A stretch of DNA of 38,599 bases from Moorena sp. SIO3I8 (GCF_010692325.1 NZ_JAAHHW010000065.1:1-38599), one strand, 5' to 3'. Shown: positions 18,093 to 28,471, counted from the first letter of the stretch. Notes: generated by a model from the sequence alone, not told the origin. Numbers and translations are program-made.

Positions 18093-19787
18093 ATGCCTTC
18101 TCAAACCTTTATCGTGCGTGCTCACACTCGTACGATCCATACCCGTCCAGTTACCTTTTTTTGCCCCAAATGCAATCATATGACTACTCGTGAGTGCTAT
18201 CCTGGTAAGCCTCCTAAATACTGTCTCGAATGTAGTCCGAGACGAAAACGTCAGCAAGATGAGCTGTATATACCCGAAAAGGGGATGTTCAAGCCAACAC
18301 ACAACTTGGTGAATCTTACCAGTGGGCAGAAGACACCAGTATGTCTGGAGAAGTCCCCCCAAGCTGGGTGGCTTTTCGTGAGGACAGCCCTAGATTGGTT
18401 TAGCGGGGAAAGCATCATCAAGTATCACACAACTAAAGGGGTTTACAGCCAGGAGGTGCCGTTGGCAGATTATATCGTCGAAGCTCTACCAGCTGGCGAT
18501 ATCACCACAGCATTTCCATCAGCTACCTCTGCTAAAAAGAAGATTACTCCTGCTAAATCTTCATCAGAGCTACTTTTAGTAGAACCCTACAGTGTGAAGA
18601 AGATGTGCGATCGCTTCCGGTGCGGGGACAGGTTACTCAAGAGGATGCGCACTGACCCAAACTTCAGCCAGTGGAGTCGCTCTCGGGATCCCGAGGGCAT
18701 CACTTGGGAGTATCGGCAAGGAAAATATTTTCCTTTAGTTGATCAGGTTAATCAGGAATCATCAGCCACCTCTGAACCTGAAATAGAGGAGACTACCCCC
18801 ACGACTAATGGGTCATCCCAGGGGATTTCAGTAGAACCCTACAGTGTGAAGAAGATGTGCGATCGCTTCCGTTGCGGGGACAGGTTACTCAAGAGGATGC
18901 GCACTGAGCCAAACTTCAGCCAGTGGAGTCGCTCTCGGGATCCCGAGGGCATCACTTGGGAGTATCGGCAAGGAAAATATTTTCCTTTAGTTGATCAGGT
19001 TAATCAGGTTGATCAAGAATCATCAAACACCTTTGAACCTGAAATAGAGGAGACTACCCCCACGACTAATGGGTCATCCCAGGGTTTTTCAGTAGAACCC
19101 TACAGTGTCAAACAGATGTGCGATCGCTTCCGTTGCGGGGACAGGTTACTCAAGAGGATGCGCACTGAGCCAAACTTCAGCCAGTGGAGTCGCTCTCGGG
19201 ATCCCGAGGGCATCACTTGGGAGTATCGGCAAGGAAAATATTTTCCTTTAGTTGATCAGGTTAATCAGGTTCATCAAGAATCATCAGAAACCTTTGAACC
19301 TGACATACAGGAGACTACTGCCACCACTAATGGGTCATCCCAGGGTATTTCAGTAGAACCCTACAGTGTCAAACAGATGTGCGATCGCTTCCGTTGTGGG
19401 GACAGGTTACTCAAGAGGATGCGCACTGAACCAAACTTTAGCCAGTGGAGTCGCTCTCGGGATCCAGAGGGCATCTCTTGGGAGTATCGGCAAGGAAAAT
19501 ACTTTCCTTTAGTTGATCAGCTTAATCAGGTTAATCAAGAATCATCAGACACCTTTGAACCTGAAATAGAGGATACTACTCCCACCACTAATGGGTCATC
19601 CCAGGGGATTTCACTAGAACCCTACAGTGTCAAAAAGCTCTGCGATCGCTTCCGTTGTGGGGACAGGTTACTCAAGAGGATGCGCACTGACCCAAACTTC
19701 AGCCAGTGGAGTCGCTCTCGGGATCCCGAGGGCATCACTTGGGAGTATCGGCAAGGAAAATACTTTCCTTTACTTAATCACCAATAA
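18093..19787 (+). CDS. Protein with zinc-ribbon-like N-terminus and five tandem HTH-like modules
   Basis: Not recognised as a named family; 564 residues. Residues 23-53 contain two CxxC pairs (CPKC ... CLEC) with a third Cys between, suggesting a zinc ribbon. Residues about 60-160 are a divergent domain (WFSGESIIKYHTTKGVYSQE). From residue 163 come five near-identical modules starting at residues 163, 247, 334, 421 and 508. Each core is about 53 residues: EPYSVKKMCDRFRCGDRLLK, then RMRTDPNFSQWSRSRDPEG, then ITWEYRQGKYFP. The first part looks like a helix-turn-helix of MerR/excisionase type and the last like a beta wing. Linkers are acidic and Ser/Thr-rich (EPEIEETTPTTNGSSQG). A multi-site DNA-binding protein is an inference. 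The start is the first ATG of the frame, with no clear ribosome site. Confidence 0.75.
   Translation: MPSQTFIVRAHTRTIHTRPVTFFCPKCNHMTTRECYPGKPPKYCLECSPRRKRQQDELYIPEKGMFKPTHNLVNLTSGQKTPVCLEKSPQAGWLFVRTALDWFSGESIIKYHTTKGVYSQEVPLADYIVEALPAGDITTAFPSATSAKKKITPAKSSSELLLVEPYSVKKMCDRFRCGDRLLKRMRTDPNFSQWSRSRDPEGITWEYRQGKYFPLVDQVNQESSATSEPEIEETTPTTNGSSQGISVEPYSVKKMCDRFRCGDRLLKRMRTEPNFSQWSRSRDPEGITWEYRQGKYFPLVDQVNQVDQESSNTFEPEIEETTPTTNGSSQGFSVEPYSVKQMCDRFRCGDRLLKRMRTEPNFSQWSRSRDPEGITWEYRQGKYFPLVDQVNQVHQESSETFEPDIQETTATTNGSSQGISVEPYSVKQMCDRFRCGDRLLKRMRTEPNFSQWSRSRDPEGISWEYRQGKYFPLVDQLNQVNQESSDTFEPEIEDTTPTTNGSSQGISLEPYSVKKLCDRFRCGDRLLKRMRTDPNFSQWSRSRDPEGITWEYRQGKYFPLLNHQ
18579..19784 (+). repeat. Five tandem coding repeats of 252-261 bp
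   Basis: Unit starts are 18579, 18831, 19092, 19353 and 19614, so spacings are 252, 261, 261 and 261 bases, all multiples of three; the final unit is cut after its core. Each unit carries the same HIP1 octamer (gcgatcgc) in the codons for CDRF. Differences between units are few and mostly synonymous or in the linkers. This indicates recent expansion or gene-conversion homogenisation. Confidence 0.95.
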
Positions 19788-19809
19788 TTTATTAATCTCA
19801 AACCGAGTC

Positions 19810-19905
19810 AGCAGATGCGTTCGCGCCCCGCGTGACCTACGGTCAATCGCGTAGCGTCGGCTGTGGCCGTAGGCCACGCTGCGCGAACGCCGAATCGCAT
19901 CTGCT
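19810..19905. repeat. Large GC-rich compound palindrome
   Basis: Outer arms agcagatgcg (19810-19819) and cgcatctgct (19896-19905) are perfectly complementary. Inside are ttcgcg/cgcgaa, tgacc-tac-ggtca (19833-19845) and gtggcc-gta-ggccac (19863-19877). It can fold as a cruciform with two sub-hairpins. It is the most complete copy of the dispersed palindrome family of this window. Confidence 0.8.
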
Positions 19906-19997
19906 TTACTATTTCTGGGATACGAGAAAGTTTGGTCTTTCCCAACTTGGGGTATCTTCGAGTCTGTTCTGCCTCTTCCCCTTCTCCAGTTTCTAGT

Positions 19998-20031
19998 CAG
20001 GGAAAGTAGTTAGTGATTTTTCCTTTCCCTG
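19998..20031 (-). terminator. Hairpin downstream of gap
   Basis: cagggaaag (19998-20006) and ctttccctg (20023-20031) form a perfect 9-bp stem with a 16-base loop, 21 bases after the gap stop on the minus strand. There is no strong T-tract, so the terminator call is tentative. Confidence 0.45.
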
Positions 20032-20051
20032 CGCTAGCTGCTACGGGCGAC

Positions 20052-21600
<1,549 letters not shown>

Positions 21601-22602
21601 ATGAAAGTCGCTGTCTTTAGTACCAAAGTCTACGACCGACAGTTTCTGGAAGCTGTTAATTCCCAATACGGTCATGAATTAACTTTTTTTGAACCGCACC
21701 TCGATACTCAAACGACTATTTTGGCATCAGGATGTCCAGCAGTATGCGTTTTTGTCAATGATTCCCTCAACGGACAAGTGTTGGAAAAGCTGGCGCAACA
21801 GGGAACTCGTCTGATTGCTCTACGCTGTGCTGGTTTTAATAATGTGGATGTCACAAAAGCGACAGAATTGGACATGACAGTAGTGCGTGTTCCCGCTTAC
21901 TCCCCCTATGCGATCGCTGAACATACGATTGGCTTAATGCTAGCCCTGAATCGCAAGATACATCGTGCTTATTCTCGAGTACGAGAAGGAAATTTTTCCC
22001 TAGATGGACTCTTGGGATTCGATATGCATGGTCGAACTGTAGGCATCGTGGGAACTGGTAAAATTGGTGTTATCGTAGCCCAAATTCTCACTGGTATGGG
22101 GTGTCAATTAGTGGCATATGATCCTTATCCAAACCCGGAGTGTCAAGCTTTGGGGGTCAAGTATGTAGAGCTAGCTGAACTCTTTGCTATCTCTGATATT
22201 ATCACGCTACACTGTCCCTTAACTCCTGAAAACTATCATCTGATTAATTCCGAAGCTCTAGAGCAGATGAAACCAGGTGTGATGCTAATTAATACTAGCC
22301 GAGGGGGATTGATTGATACCAAAGCCATTATTGGTGCGCTCAAGTCTAAGAAAATTGGCTATCTCGCTCTGGATGTCTATGAGCAAGAATCTGCCTTGTT
22401 TTTTGAGGATTTGTCTAATGAAGTCATTCAAGATGATATTTTTGAACGTTTACTCACGTTTCCTAATGTAATTATTACTGCTCATCAAGCTTTCTTCACT
22501 GAAAATGCCCTCGATAACATTGCTGAAACTACACTATCTAATATTACTAACTTTGAGAAAGGTGTTCCTTGTCCGAATAAAATTATTATTAATAGGGAAT
22601 AG
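21601..22602 (+). CDS. D-lactate dehydrogenase-like 2-hydroxyacid dehydrogenase
   Basis: NAD-dependent reduction of 2-keto acids (probably pyruvate to D-lactate). The 333 residues show the nucleotide-binding glycine motif VGTGKIGVIVA, the NTSRGGLIDT segment, a catalytic Arg in ALRCAGFNNVD, a Glu after LALDVYEQES, and catalytic His in ITAHQAFFTENAL. FKVAVFSTKVYDR-type N-terminus (here MKVAVFSTKVYDRQFLEAVN) is characteristic of the bacterial fermentative LdhA group. It is next to gap but divergent. It could use another 2-keto acid; the fermentative assignment is by similarity only. Confidence 0.88.
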   Translation: MKVAVFSTKVYDRQFLEAVNSQYGHELTFFEPHLDTQTTILASGCPAVCVFVNDSLNGQVLEKLAQQGTRLIALRCAGFNNVDVTKATELDMTVVRVPAYSPYAIAEHTIGLMLALNRKIHRAYSRVREGNFSLDGLLGFDMHGRTVGIVGTGKIGVIVAQILTGMGCQLVAYDPYPNPECQALGVKYVELAELFAISDIITLHCPLTPENYHLINSEALEQMKPGVMLINTSRGGLIDTKAIIGALKSKKIGYLALDVYEQESALFFEDLSNEVIQDDIFERLLTFPNVIITAHQAFFTENALDNIAETTLSNITNFEKGVPCPNKIIINRE

Positions 22603-22606
22603 GGAA

Positions 22607-22630
22607 TAATATCAAGTCAGGTTGAATACC
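22607..22630 (+). repeat. Dispersed 24-base repeat, copy 2
   Basis: It matches 5027-5050 at 23 of 24 positions and starts 4 bases after the stop of the dehydrogenase gene. Confidence 0.7.
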
Positions 22631-22663
22631 AAATCTTCTCAAGGGGTGACCTCGGCAAAATTT

Positions 22664-22725
22664 AATTAAGATTTTAGTAATTGGTAATTCTAATCTAATT
22701 ACTAAAATCTTAATTACCAATTACT
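22664..22725. terminator. Bidirectional hairpin with two competing stems
   Basis: Bases 22664-22682 and 22697-22715 form a perfect 19-bp AT-rich stem with a 14-base loop. A second stem can form instead: gtaattggtaatt (22677-22689) with aattaccaattac (22712-22724). It sits between two convergent genes and probably ends transcription from both sides. Confidence 0.65.
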
Positions 22726-22733
22726 AAATTGGC

Positions 22734-23798
22734 CTAAAACGCACTAGGAGGAGGGGGAACAAAGGAACGAGGAGGGAAGACTTGTAAATCAATATGCTGC
22801 TCTGGACTGAAATTAAGACCTGCTTGTAGTTGAGCAAATTGTTGCTCTTCAAAAGACAGAGCACCTGTAGTTTTATTGTAGGAGATTTTATCAATATCAA
22901 GTTCTCCAAAACTATCAATTTCAATCCTATCTCCCTCTTGGACATTGAAATCTGTAATCCTGTCAATTCCGCTTTCAGGTCGTGGCACTTCCGAGTCAGA
23001 GTTACTCGATAATAGAAAACTATCAGTTATGTTGATTCCCGTTGAAGGTTGTAGCGGTTGTGATGGAGGCATTGAAGGCGGGAAGATCGGTAATGGACGA
23101 TTTGTAAATGTGAATTTAAAGATATCAGCTCCGTGACCACCAGTAAGGGTATCCCTTCCTTCCCCACCTACTAGAGAATCATCACCATTGCCACCAATTA
23201 GATAATCATTCCCGCCACCAAAGACATTTTGCTCATCACCATCACCAATCAGGGTATCATGGCCAGTTCCACCAATGAGAGTATCACTGCTACCACCACC
23301 TTCGAGGATGTCATTGCCGTCTCCACCATCAAGGATGTCACTACCTGGATTATAGTTTATGGGAATTCCAGTCAAACGCCTACGAACATCACCTAAAAGG
23401 GAATCATCACCAGCTCCGCCTTTTAGGGTATCATTACCATCTGCTCCGTTGAGCGTGTCATTTCCTGTGCCACCGTCGAGGAAATCATGATCAGATGTCT
23501 GTTTAACCTCAAACAAACTCAAGCCAAAGCTAGGACCAGGTCCACCAGTAAGGACATCATTCCCTGAGCCACCAATCAGGGTATCATTGCCCTCTCCACC
23601 GTTGAGAACATCTGAATCCTCCTCCCCTTCAAGACGGTCATTACCCCCTCGACCATTGAGAATATCATCCCCAGCTCTACCTTTGAGGGTATCATCCTGT
23701 GAGCCACCGTTGAGAGTATCGTTGCCACTGCCACCTATGAGAATTACACTAGTATTTGTAGTATTTGTTTCCAACCCCACGAAATTCAAGTTAAACAT
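22734..23798 (-). CDS. RTX (hemolysin-type calcium-binding repeat) protein
   Basis: A 354-residue protein built mainly of nonapeptide calcium-binding repeats (GGSGNDTLNGGSQDDTL and many GGxGxDxLx units) from residue 22 to about 230. Then comes a non-repeat domain (GADIFKFTF onward, DRITDFNVQEGDRIEI) typical of the end of such proteins, and a proline-rich C-terminus (PPRSFVPPPPSAF). No enzymatic domain or signal peptide is visible; these proteins are usually exported by type I secretion. A role at the cell surface is inferred. Compare the protease at 1-2423. Confidence 0.85.
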   Translation of the reverse strand: MFNLNFVGLETNTTNTSVILIGGSGNDTLNGGSQDDTLKGRAGDDILNGRGGNDRLEGEEDSDVLNGGEGNDTLIGGSGNDVLTGGPGPSFGLSLFEVKQTSDHDFLDGGTGNDTLNGADGNDTLKGGAGDDSLLGDVRRRLTGIPINYNPGSDILDGGDGNDILEGGGSSDTLIGGTGHDTLIGDGDEQNVFGGGNDYLIGGNGDDSLVGGEGRDTLTGGHGADIFKFTFTNRPLPIFPPSMPPSQPLQPSTGINITDSFLLSSNSDSEVPRPESGIDRITDFNVQEGDRIEIDSFGELDIDKISYNKTTGALSFEEQQFAQLQAGLNFSPEQHIDLQVFPPRSFVPPPPSAF

Positions 23799-23903
23799 TT
23801 ATTCGATCACCTATTCCTATCCAACTCCGACCTCCTTTATTGTCTGGTCTTAGGTATGGTAAAGCTAGCCAAATTGGCAGTATTTGGCCAATTTGACCGA
23901 TTT

Positions 23904-23955
23904 CTTGCTGCGCGTTCACGCTTGTCGGGAAACCCGAGCGGGGTCGCACGGCAAA
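23904..23955. repeat. GC-rich dispersed palindrome-type sequence
   Basis: The block has tgctgcgcgttcacgc at one side and cgcacggcaaaa at the other, with cgggaaacccg inside as a hairpin. It lies between two minus-strand genes and belongs to the same GC-rich repeat class as 19810-19905. Confidence 0.5.
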
Positions 23956-23978
23956 ATACCGTTAAAAATGCTCAAGAA

Positions 23979-24662
23979 TTATTGACGTTTGCCGAAAATC
24001 TTGCTCCCTAGGCGAATCATCGTTGCTCCTGCTTTAATAGCCTGCAAATAATCTCCCGACATTCCCATTGATACTTCTTTTAAGTTTAACTGAGTTGTTT
24101 GATTAAGCTGTTCCTTGAATTTAGCAACTTCTACAAATGCATCAAAAATTTCATATTCCGATAACCCCAAGGGAAGAATCGTCATTAACCCTTGAATATC
24201 TAAGGAATCGCAAGCTTCTAATTCTGGTAACGTTTCTAATAACTGCTCAACAGACCAACCATATTTATTAGGATCGGGCAAAATCTTAATTTGTAAACAA
24301 ACCTTAGGTCGTTTATTTAACTCATTCGCCCGCCGATTTAAACTCTGGGCTAACTTTAAATCATCAACGGAATGGATCCAGTCCATTGTTTGAACAGCAA
24401 GTTTGGCTTTATTCTTTTGTAAGTGACCGATAAAATGCCAGGAAATACCCTCTAAATCTTGTAACTGTTCCTGCTTAGCACAAGCCTCTTGCAAGCGATT
24501 TTCTCCAAAATCCCGAATTCCAGCACCATAGGCTTCCCGCATTTTGTCTACAGATACGGTTTTGCTAACTGCAATTAAACGGACATTAGGCTTTAACTGT
24601 TGACGAATCTGCTGGATATTATCAGTAATAGGTGTAGTCATAGTTAAAGGTATTTTTTCCAT
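23979..24662 (-). CDS. YggS/PLPBP-family pyridoxal phosphate homeostasis protein
   Basis: PLP-binding TIM-barrel protein that buffers pyridoxal phosphate; not an enzyme with a known substrate. The PLP lysine is in LIAVSKTV and the family signature FGENRLQEA follows. HFIGHLQKNKAK, GLMTILPLG and SMGMSGDYLQAI-(K)AGATMIRLGS match the family. The frame is open up to 24725, but I choose ATG 24662 (MEKIPLTMTTP), preceded by gaggga; ATG 24641 (MTTPITDN) is an alternative. Both give a family-length protein of about 220-227 residues. It stands alone. Confidence 0.88.
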   Translation of the reverse strand: MEKIPLTMTTPITDNIQQIRQQLKPNVRLIAVSKTVSVDKMREAYGAGIRDFGENRLQEACAKQEQLQDLEGISWHFIGHLQKNKAKLAVQTMDWIHSVDDLKLAQSLNRRANELNKRPKVCLQIKILPDPNKYGWSVEQLLETLPELEACDSLDIQGLMTILPLGLSEYEIFDAFVEVAKFKEQLNQTTQLNLKEVSMGMSGDYLQAIKAGATMIRLGSKIFGKRQ

Positions 24663-24739
24663 AGTCTTCCCTCTTGGCTTTTTCCTCCATGGCTTTAACA
24701 AAAATCGGCGAAATTCCCCATCCAACTTTGAAGGTGGGG

Positions 24740-25222
24740 ATGGATAGCCGAACGATTGATTATATGCTATTATGAAAATAACTCGCTTAGGTTTACATGG
24801 TCAGGCATGGGCTGATAATAGTTGAGCTAGGTGGATAAGAGATGTAGTCAAAGCGCGTGAACGAACTCGACCACCGTTCGCCACAGCGTTTCGGGTTTCG
24901 CCGACGCTAAGCGAACCGAAAAGGCAAGCGCAAGATGTCATGAGACATAATCGACTGGAACACCAGTTATAAACCGCGAAAACCAAGCGGCAAAAAAAGA
25001 ATTACTGCCTGTGGAAGACGGGCAGCTGCCTGTGGACGCTGAGTAAGACCATCACCAGATTCAGTTCTGGACTTTCTGTGTACGCGGAAGTACCCAACGT
25101 GGCATCGGCGGATGAAACGGGAAATCCTGTTCGCGAAGCGTCGGCTTTGCCGAAAGACGAATAAGACCGTCCTTGTGACGCCAGTTGGAAGCCCCAACTT
25201 CAGCGGATCTTGTTGGGATACT
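24740..25222. other. Decayed, repeat-rich region; possible transposase (TnpB-type) remnant
   Basis: No intact gene. Plus-strand frames contain short open stretches that resemble the tail of IS200/IS605-type TnpB proteins: SGKKRITACGRRAAACGR followed by a stop, then HRRMKRE in another frame. GC-rich palindromic pieces of the window's dispersed type are present at 24857-24925 and 25130-25160 (gttcgcgaagcgtcggc). The TnpB reading is weak: no zinc finger or catalytic motif is seen. Confidence 0.3.
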
Positions 25223-27619
25223 TCACCCACCAATCACTTTGGAGAAATCTTGCAGGATTACCTCAGCTGACTGGTATCTGTCAGCGAAATGATAGCTTAC
25301 CATCTTTTCTATAATTTGGGCAAATTCTTCAGGTACATCTGCCAGGTTGCGCCAGATCACTTCACCAGTTTCTGGGGAAATGGGCAAATGATAGGGACGA
25401 ATTCCAGTTAATCCTTGAATCCCAATCATACCTAAAGCATAAATATCACTATTGAAACTGGGGTGTCCCGCTAATTGCTCTGGTGGGGCATAACCACGAG
25501 AGCCAATGGCAACCGTATCATTTTTTTCCTCACTTTGCTCTGGGCTTTTAATCTGTTTAACTGCTCCGAAGTCAATTAGTACCAGTTGACCATCAGTTTG
25601 ACGACGGATAATATTGCCAGGTTTGATATCCCGGTGGATGACGCCGTATTTGTGGATAAAGACGAGAATTTCTAAAATATCTTTCAGTATATCTGCGACT
25701 TCCTTCACTCCAAGCCGTTTATCTACTGGTAATTCGTCACTAAGGGACTGACCGGGAATATATTCTTCCACTAAGTAAAATACTTGATCTTCTTCAAAAT
25801 AAGCTAGTAGTCGAGGAATCTTTAAATGATTACCCAAAATTTCTAATATGTCTGCTTCAGTGCTGAATAGGCGTCTGGCAATTTTCAAGAATTGCGGATC
25901 GCTACGAGCCGGTTTCAATTGCTTGACCACACACTGGGGTGAACCAGGTCGCTGAGTATCTTCTGCTAGATGGACTAGACCAAACCCACCCGAACCGAGA
26001 ACACGCTTGGTTTGGTAGCGTCCAGCTAGGAGGTTATTTTGGGGTCGGTACTCTACCGATGTGCCATCAGAGTCTGCACCTGCTGTTGGGTTCCAAATTG
26101 CTGTGGCATCTTCTTGAGATAAATCGGTTTGTGGTATCGGTATAGTTTTGGTGTTAGCGCTGGAGGTGGTTTCGTTTTTTTCCTTCAACAACGCCTGTAA
26201 CAGGGCTAAGTTCTGTTCCTGTTCTTGAGCTTTTGCTTCAATTTTGCGGCGCTCTTGCTCTGCTTTTATGCTCTCCTGTTTAGCTTTGTAACCGGTGTAA
26301 GTCATTACACCAGTACCCGAAAGGATTAATGCCAACGCAGGTGCCACGACAGGTATCCATCCTGAGTTGAGAAATAGCAGGTAGGATGTTCCTACCAAAA
26401 TACCTAAAGCAATACTCTCAGACAGTACTAACTGTCGAGTGTTGCGGCTTACCCCAACTAACACGCCCCCTATTAGTGTCCAACCCCAAAGCCACAAGCC
26501 TTCTGTCCACTCAGACCAAAACCAAAACTGTCCTCTTCTCTCTCCAAGTGCGCCATTGAGCAGTTGACTCACGATTTGACCATGTATCATGACTCCTTGC
26601 ATATGCTTGCTTTCTTTTTGAGCAAAACTGTAGGGTGTTAAGAAGTCATCATCTTTGATACTAGGAGCATTCATACCGATTAGGACAATCCGGTCTTTGA
26701 CCAAGTCTGGTTCAATCTCCTCATTCAGAACCTTAGTTAAGGTAACGGTATCGGCAAGGTGATCAGCAGAGCGGTAATTCAATAAAATTTGGTAGCCTCC
26801 CGTATCCCCCTTTTGGTAACCTCCAGCAGTAGGAGATATCTTTTTATAGACTGTTTTTCCTAGCTTGATCTGTTTTCGGGAGATGTTTTCGGGCTTGATT
26901 CCCCGCTGTTCCAAATAGCTTCGGGCTAACTGAAAGCCGAATGATAATCTGGTGGTGCAACCCACGATGCTGGTATTATCACTGGTATTGTCAAAAAATA
27001 ATGGAGCCCGCCGGACGATTCCATCGGGATCTTCAAGTAGATTAACAAAGCCTACACGATGCTGAGAAATTTTTGGGGGGGCTGCAACACTGGATGCTTC
27101 TGATTGACCCCGATAGCAAATTGGAATTATGCGATCGCTACTTTGCAGTAGTTCAGAAAATTCGCCATGACCCGGTTCTACTGGACTGTCTCGAAAGATA
27201 TCGACACCAATGACAGCGGGTTGATGTTGCTCCAGCTTCTGTAATACCTCATACATTACAGCATCTTTGATTGAAGACCCTCCTGGAGCTGTTGTGCCTT
27301 TTAAATCTGGCTCAGTCACCTCTACTACTAAGAGGCGGTCATCCGGTGGTAAAGCTGGTCGCAGCTCTATCATCCGGTCGAAAGCCTTTAACTCAAAAAA
27401 CTGCAACATTCCTAGGTGCTTAGACCCTAGCATTAAACCAGTTACGGCCAAACTCCCTATCAATGCTGGATTTATCCCAACATATTCCCCCAAGCGTTTC
27501 AGCCGCGACCAAGCTTTCGTCGGTTTTGGGGGCGGGGGGGAGGGATTTTCCGCCTGGGGGCTAAGTTTTGAGTTGTTTGGTGACTCTTCTGTGGCCACTT
27601 TTACCAGCTGAGCACTCAT
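25223..27619 (-). CDS. CHASE2 sensor serine/threonine protein kinase
   Basis: A 798-residue membrane receptor kinase. After a proline-rich N-terminus and one membrane helix (about residues 53-70), residues about 75-355 form an extracytoplasmic CHASE2 domain (FELKAFDRMIELRPA, VIGVDIFRDSPVEPG, VLIGMNAPSIKDDDF). Three hydrophobic segments at about 380-450 and a coiled-coil (KAEQERRKIEAKAQEQEQ) follow. The C-terminal kinase domain has LGSGGFGLVHLAED, VVKQL (ATP lysine), HRDIKPGNI, LIDFGAVKQI and GYAPPEQ, all key residues present. It is a signal-transduction kinase; the ligand is unknown. It reads away from tgt and psbK. Confidence 0.92.
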   Translation of the reverse strand: MSAQLVKVATEESPNNSKLSPQAENPSPPPPKPTKAWSRLKRLGEYVGINPALIGSLAVTGLMLGSKHLGMLQFFELKAFDRMIELRPALPPDDRLLVVEVTEPDLKGTTAPGGSSIKDAVMYEVLQKLEQHQPAVIGVDIFRDSPVEPGHGEFSELLQSSDRIIPICYRGQSEASSVAAPPKISQHRVGFVNLLEDPDGIVRRAPLFFDNTSDNTSIVGCTTRLSFGFQLARSYLEQRGIKPENISRKQIKLGKTVYKKISPTAGGYQKGDTGGYQILLNYRSADHLADTVTLTKVLNEEIEPDLVKDRIVLIGMNAPSIKDDDFLTPYSFAQKESKHMQGVMIHGQIVSQLLNGALGERRGQFWFWSEWTEGLWLWGWTLIGGVLVGVSRNTRQLVLSESIALGILVGTSYLLFLNSGWIPVVAPALALILSGTGVMTYTGYKAKQESIKAEQERRKIEAKAQEQEQNLALLQALLKEKNETTSSANTKTIPIPQTDLSQEDATAIWNPTAGADSDGTSVEYRPQNNLLAGRYQTKRVLGSGGFGLVHLAEDTQRPGSPQCVVKQLKPARSDPQFLKIARRLFSTEADILEILGNHLKIPRLLAYFEEDQVFYLVEEYIPGQSLSDELPVDKRLGVKEVADILKDILEILVFIHKYGVIHRDIKPGNIIRRQTDGQLVLIDFGAVKQIKSPEQSEEKNDTVAIGSRGYAPPEQLAGHPSFNSDIYALGMIGIQGLTGIRPYHLPISPETGEVIWRNLADVPEEFAQIIEKMVSYHFADRYQSAEVILQDFSKVIGG

Positions 27620-28433
27620 ATATAATCATTATCACTAGAAATAATCACCCTTGATGTTCACCCTTGATGATTCTATTAATCATACGATTAACAGTTTAAT
27701 CACCCTGTAGAGTAGTGACTCATTCCTTGATTCTTAGCCCTGATCTAAGTCCGAAAGGTTGCTCTGAATATTTTCCCGATCGATTTAATCGATTGAGCAG
27801 AAGCAATGGAAGCGAAGTTGCTTACACTACCATTTTGCTTTTTTTTGCTTAGGAAGCAAGTCGTGATTATTCTGTCAAGCTATCAATCGGAGCATATTAA
27901 ATTTGTCTTCAAGTTCGCCGTGGTCAACCACCCTTATCCCAATTGTTGATGCCCACCTGACTAATATCTTGGGTAATTCCACATTGACAGTTTTGACGGC
28001 AAAAATTTGCACTTAGCCTATACAAACAGCTTCCTGTATTTTATATCAACCATCAGTGGATAGTATTTATCCCAGATATCGGCAAGCTTTACTACTCACA
28101 GGATACCCTACTACGAACGTTCCTGTTTTTGATTGCTTTATCCACACTATTCGGTTCAATCCCTGGTTGATATTTCCTACAGGCGCACTACTAATCTACA
28201 CCATCATCAACCCTGCCAACTGATCATCCCACCATGACCTAAGTGGTTCATAGGTAGGATGAATCGTAGGGCTTATTGATTACGTAGTCTTTATCAGAGA
28301 CAAACGTTGGTCAGGTATTGAGGTTACTCACCCCCGGATTCATCCGTTGGGTTTGTACTACTCCCTTCTGACACAACTAGCGAGATTTTTGGGAGATATG
28401 TCTAAATTTGTCAATATTTATCCATAAAACCAA
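27620..28433. other. Intergenic region between kinase and psbK
   Basis: No firm gene. Bases 28019-28221 contain an open plus-strand stretch without ATG (GTG 28055 possible) that translates to a hydrophobic tail (NPWLIFPTGALLIYTIINPA then stop), perhaps a relic of a small membrane protein. Bases 27620-27720 have cacccttgat repeats. The kinase promoter should lie at 27620-27800. Confidence 0.4.
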
Positions 28434-28464
28434 CCCCTAGAGCCAAACAGGTTTTCTAGCGGGG
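28434..28464 (-). terminator. Terminator after psbK
   Basis: On the minus strand ccccgctaga pairs with tctagggg (with a small bulge) around a 13-base loop and is followed by ttggttttat. It begins 8 bases after the psbK stop. Confidence 0.6.
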
Positions 28465-28471
28465 CAGAAGT

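Noticed and set aside
18579-19784. CRISPR or intergenic repeat array
   Set aside because: All units are in frame inside one open reading frame and multiples of three; coding repeats.
24663-24725. Longer form of the YggS-family protein
   Set aside because: The extra 21 residues are basic and unlike the family, and a ribosome site precedes 24662.
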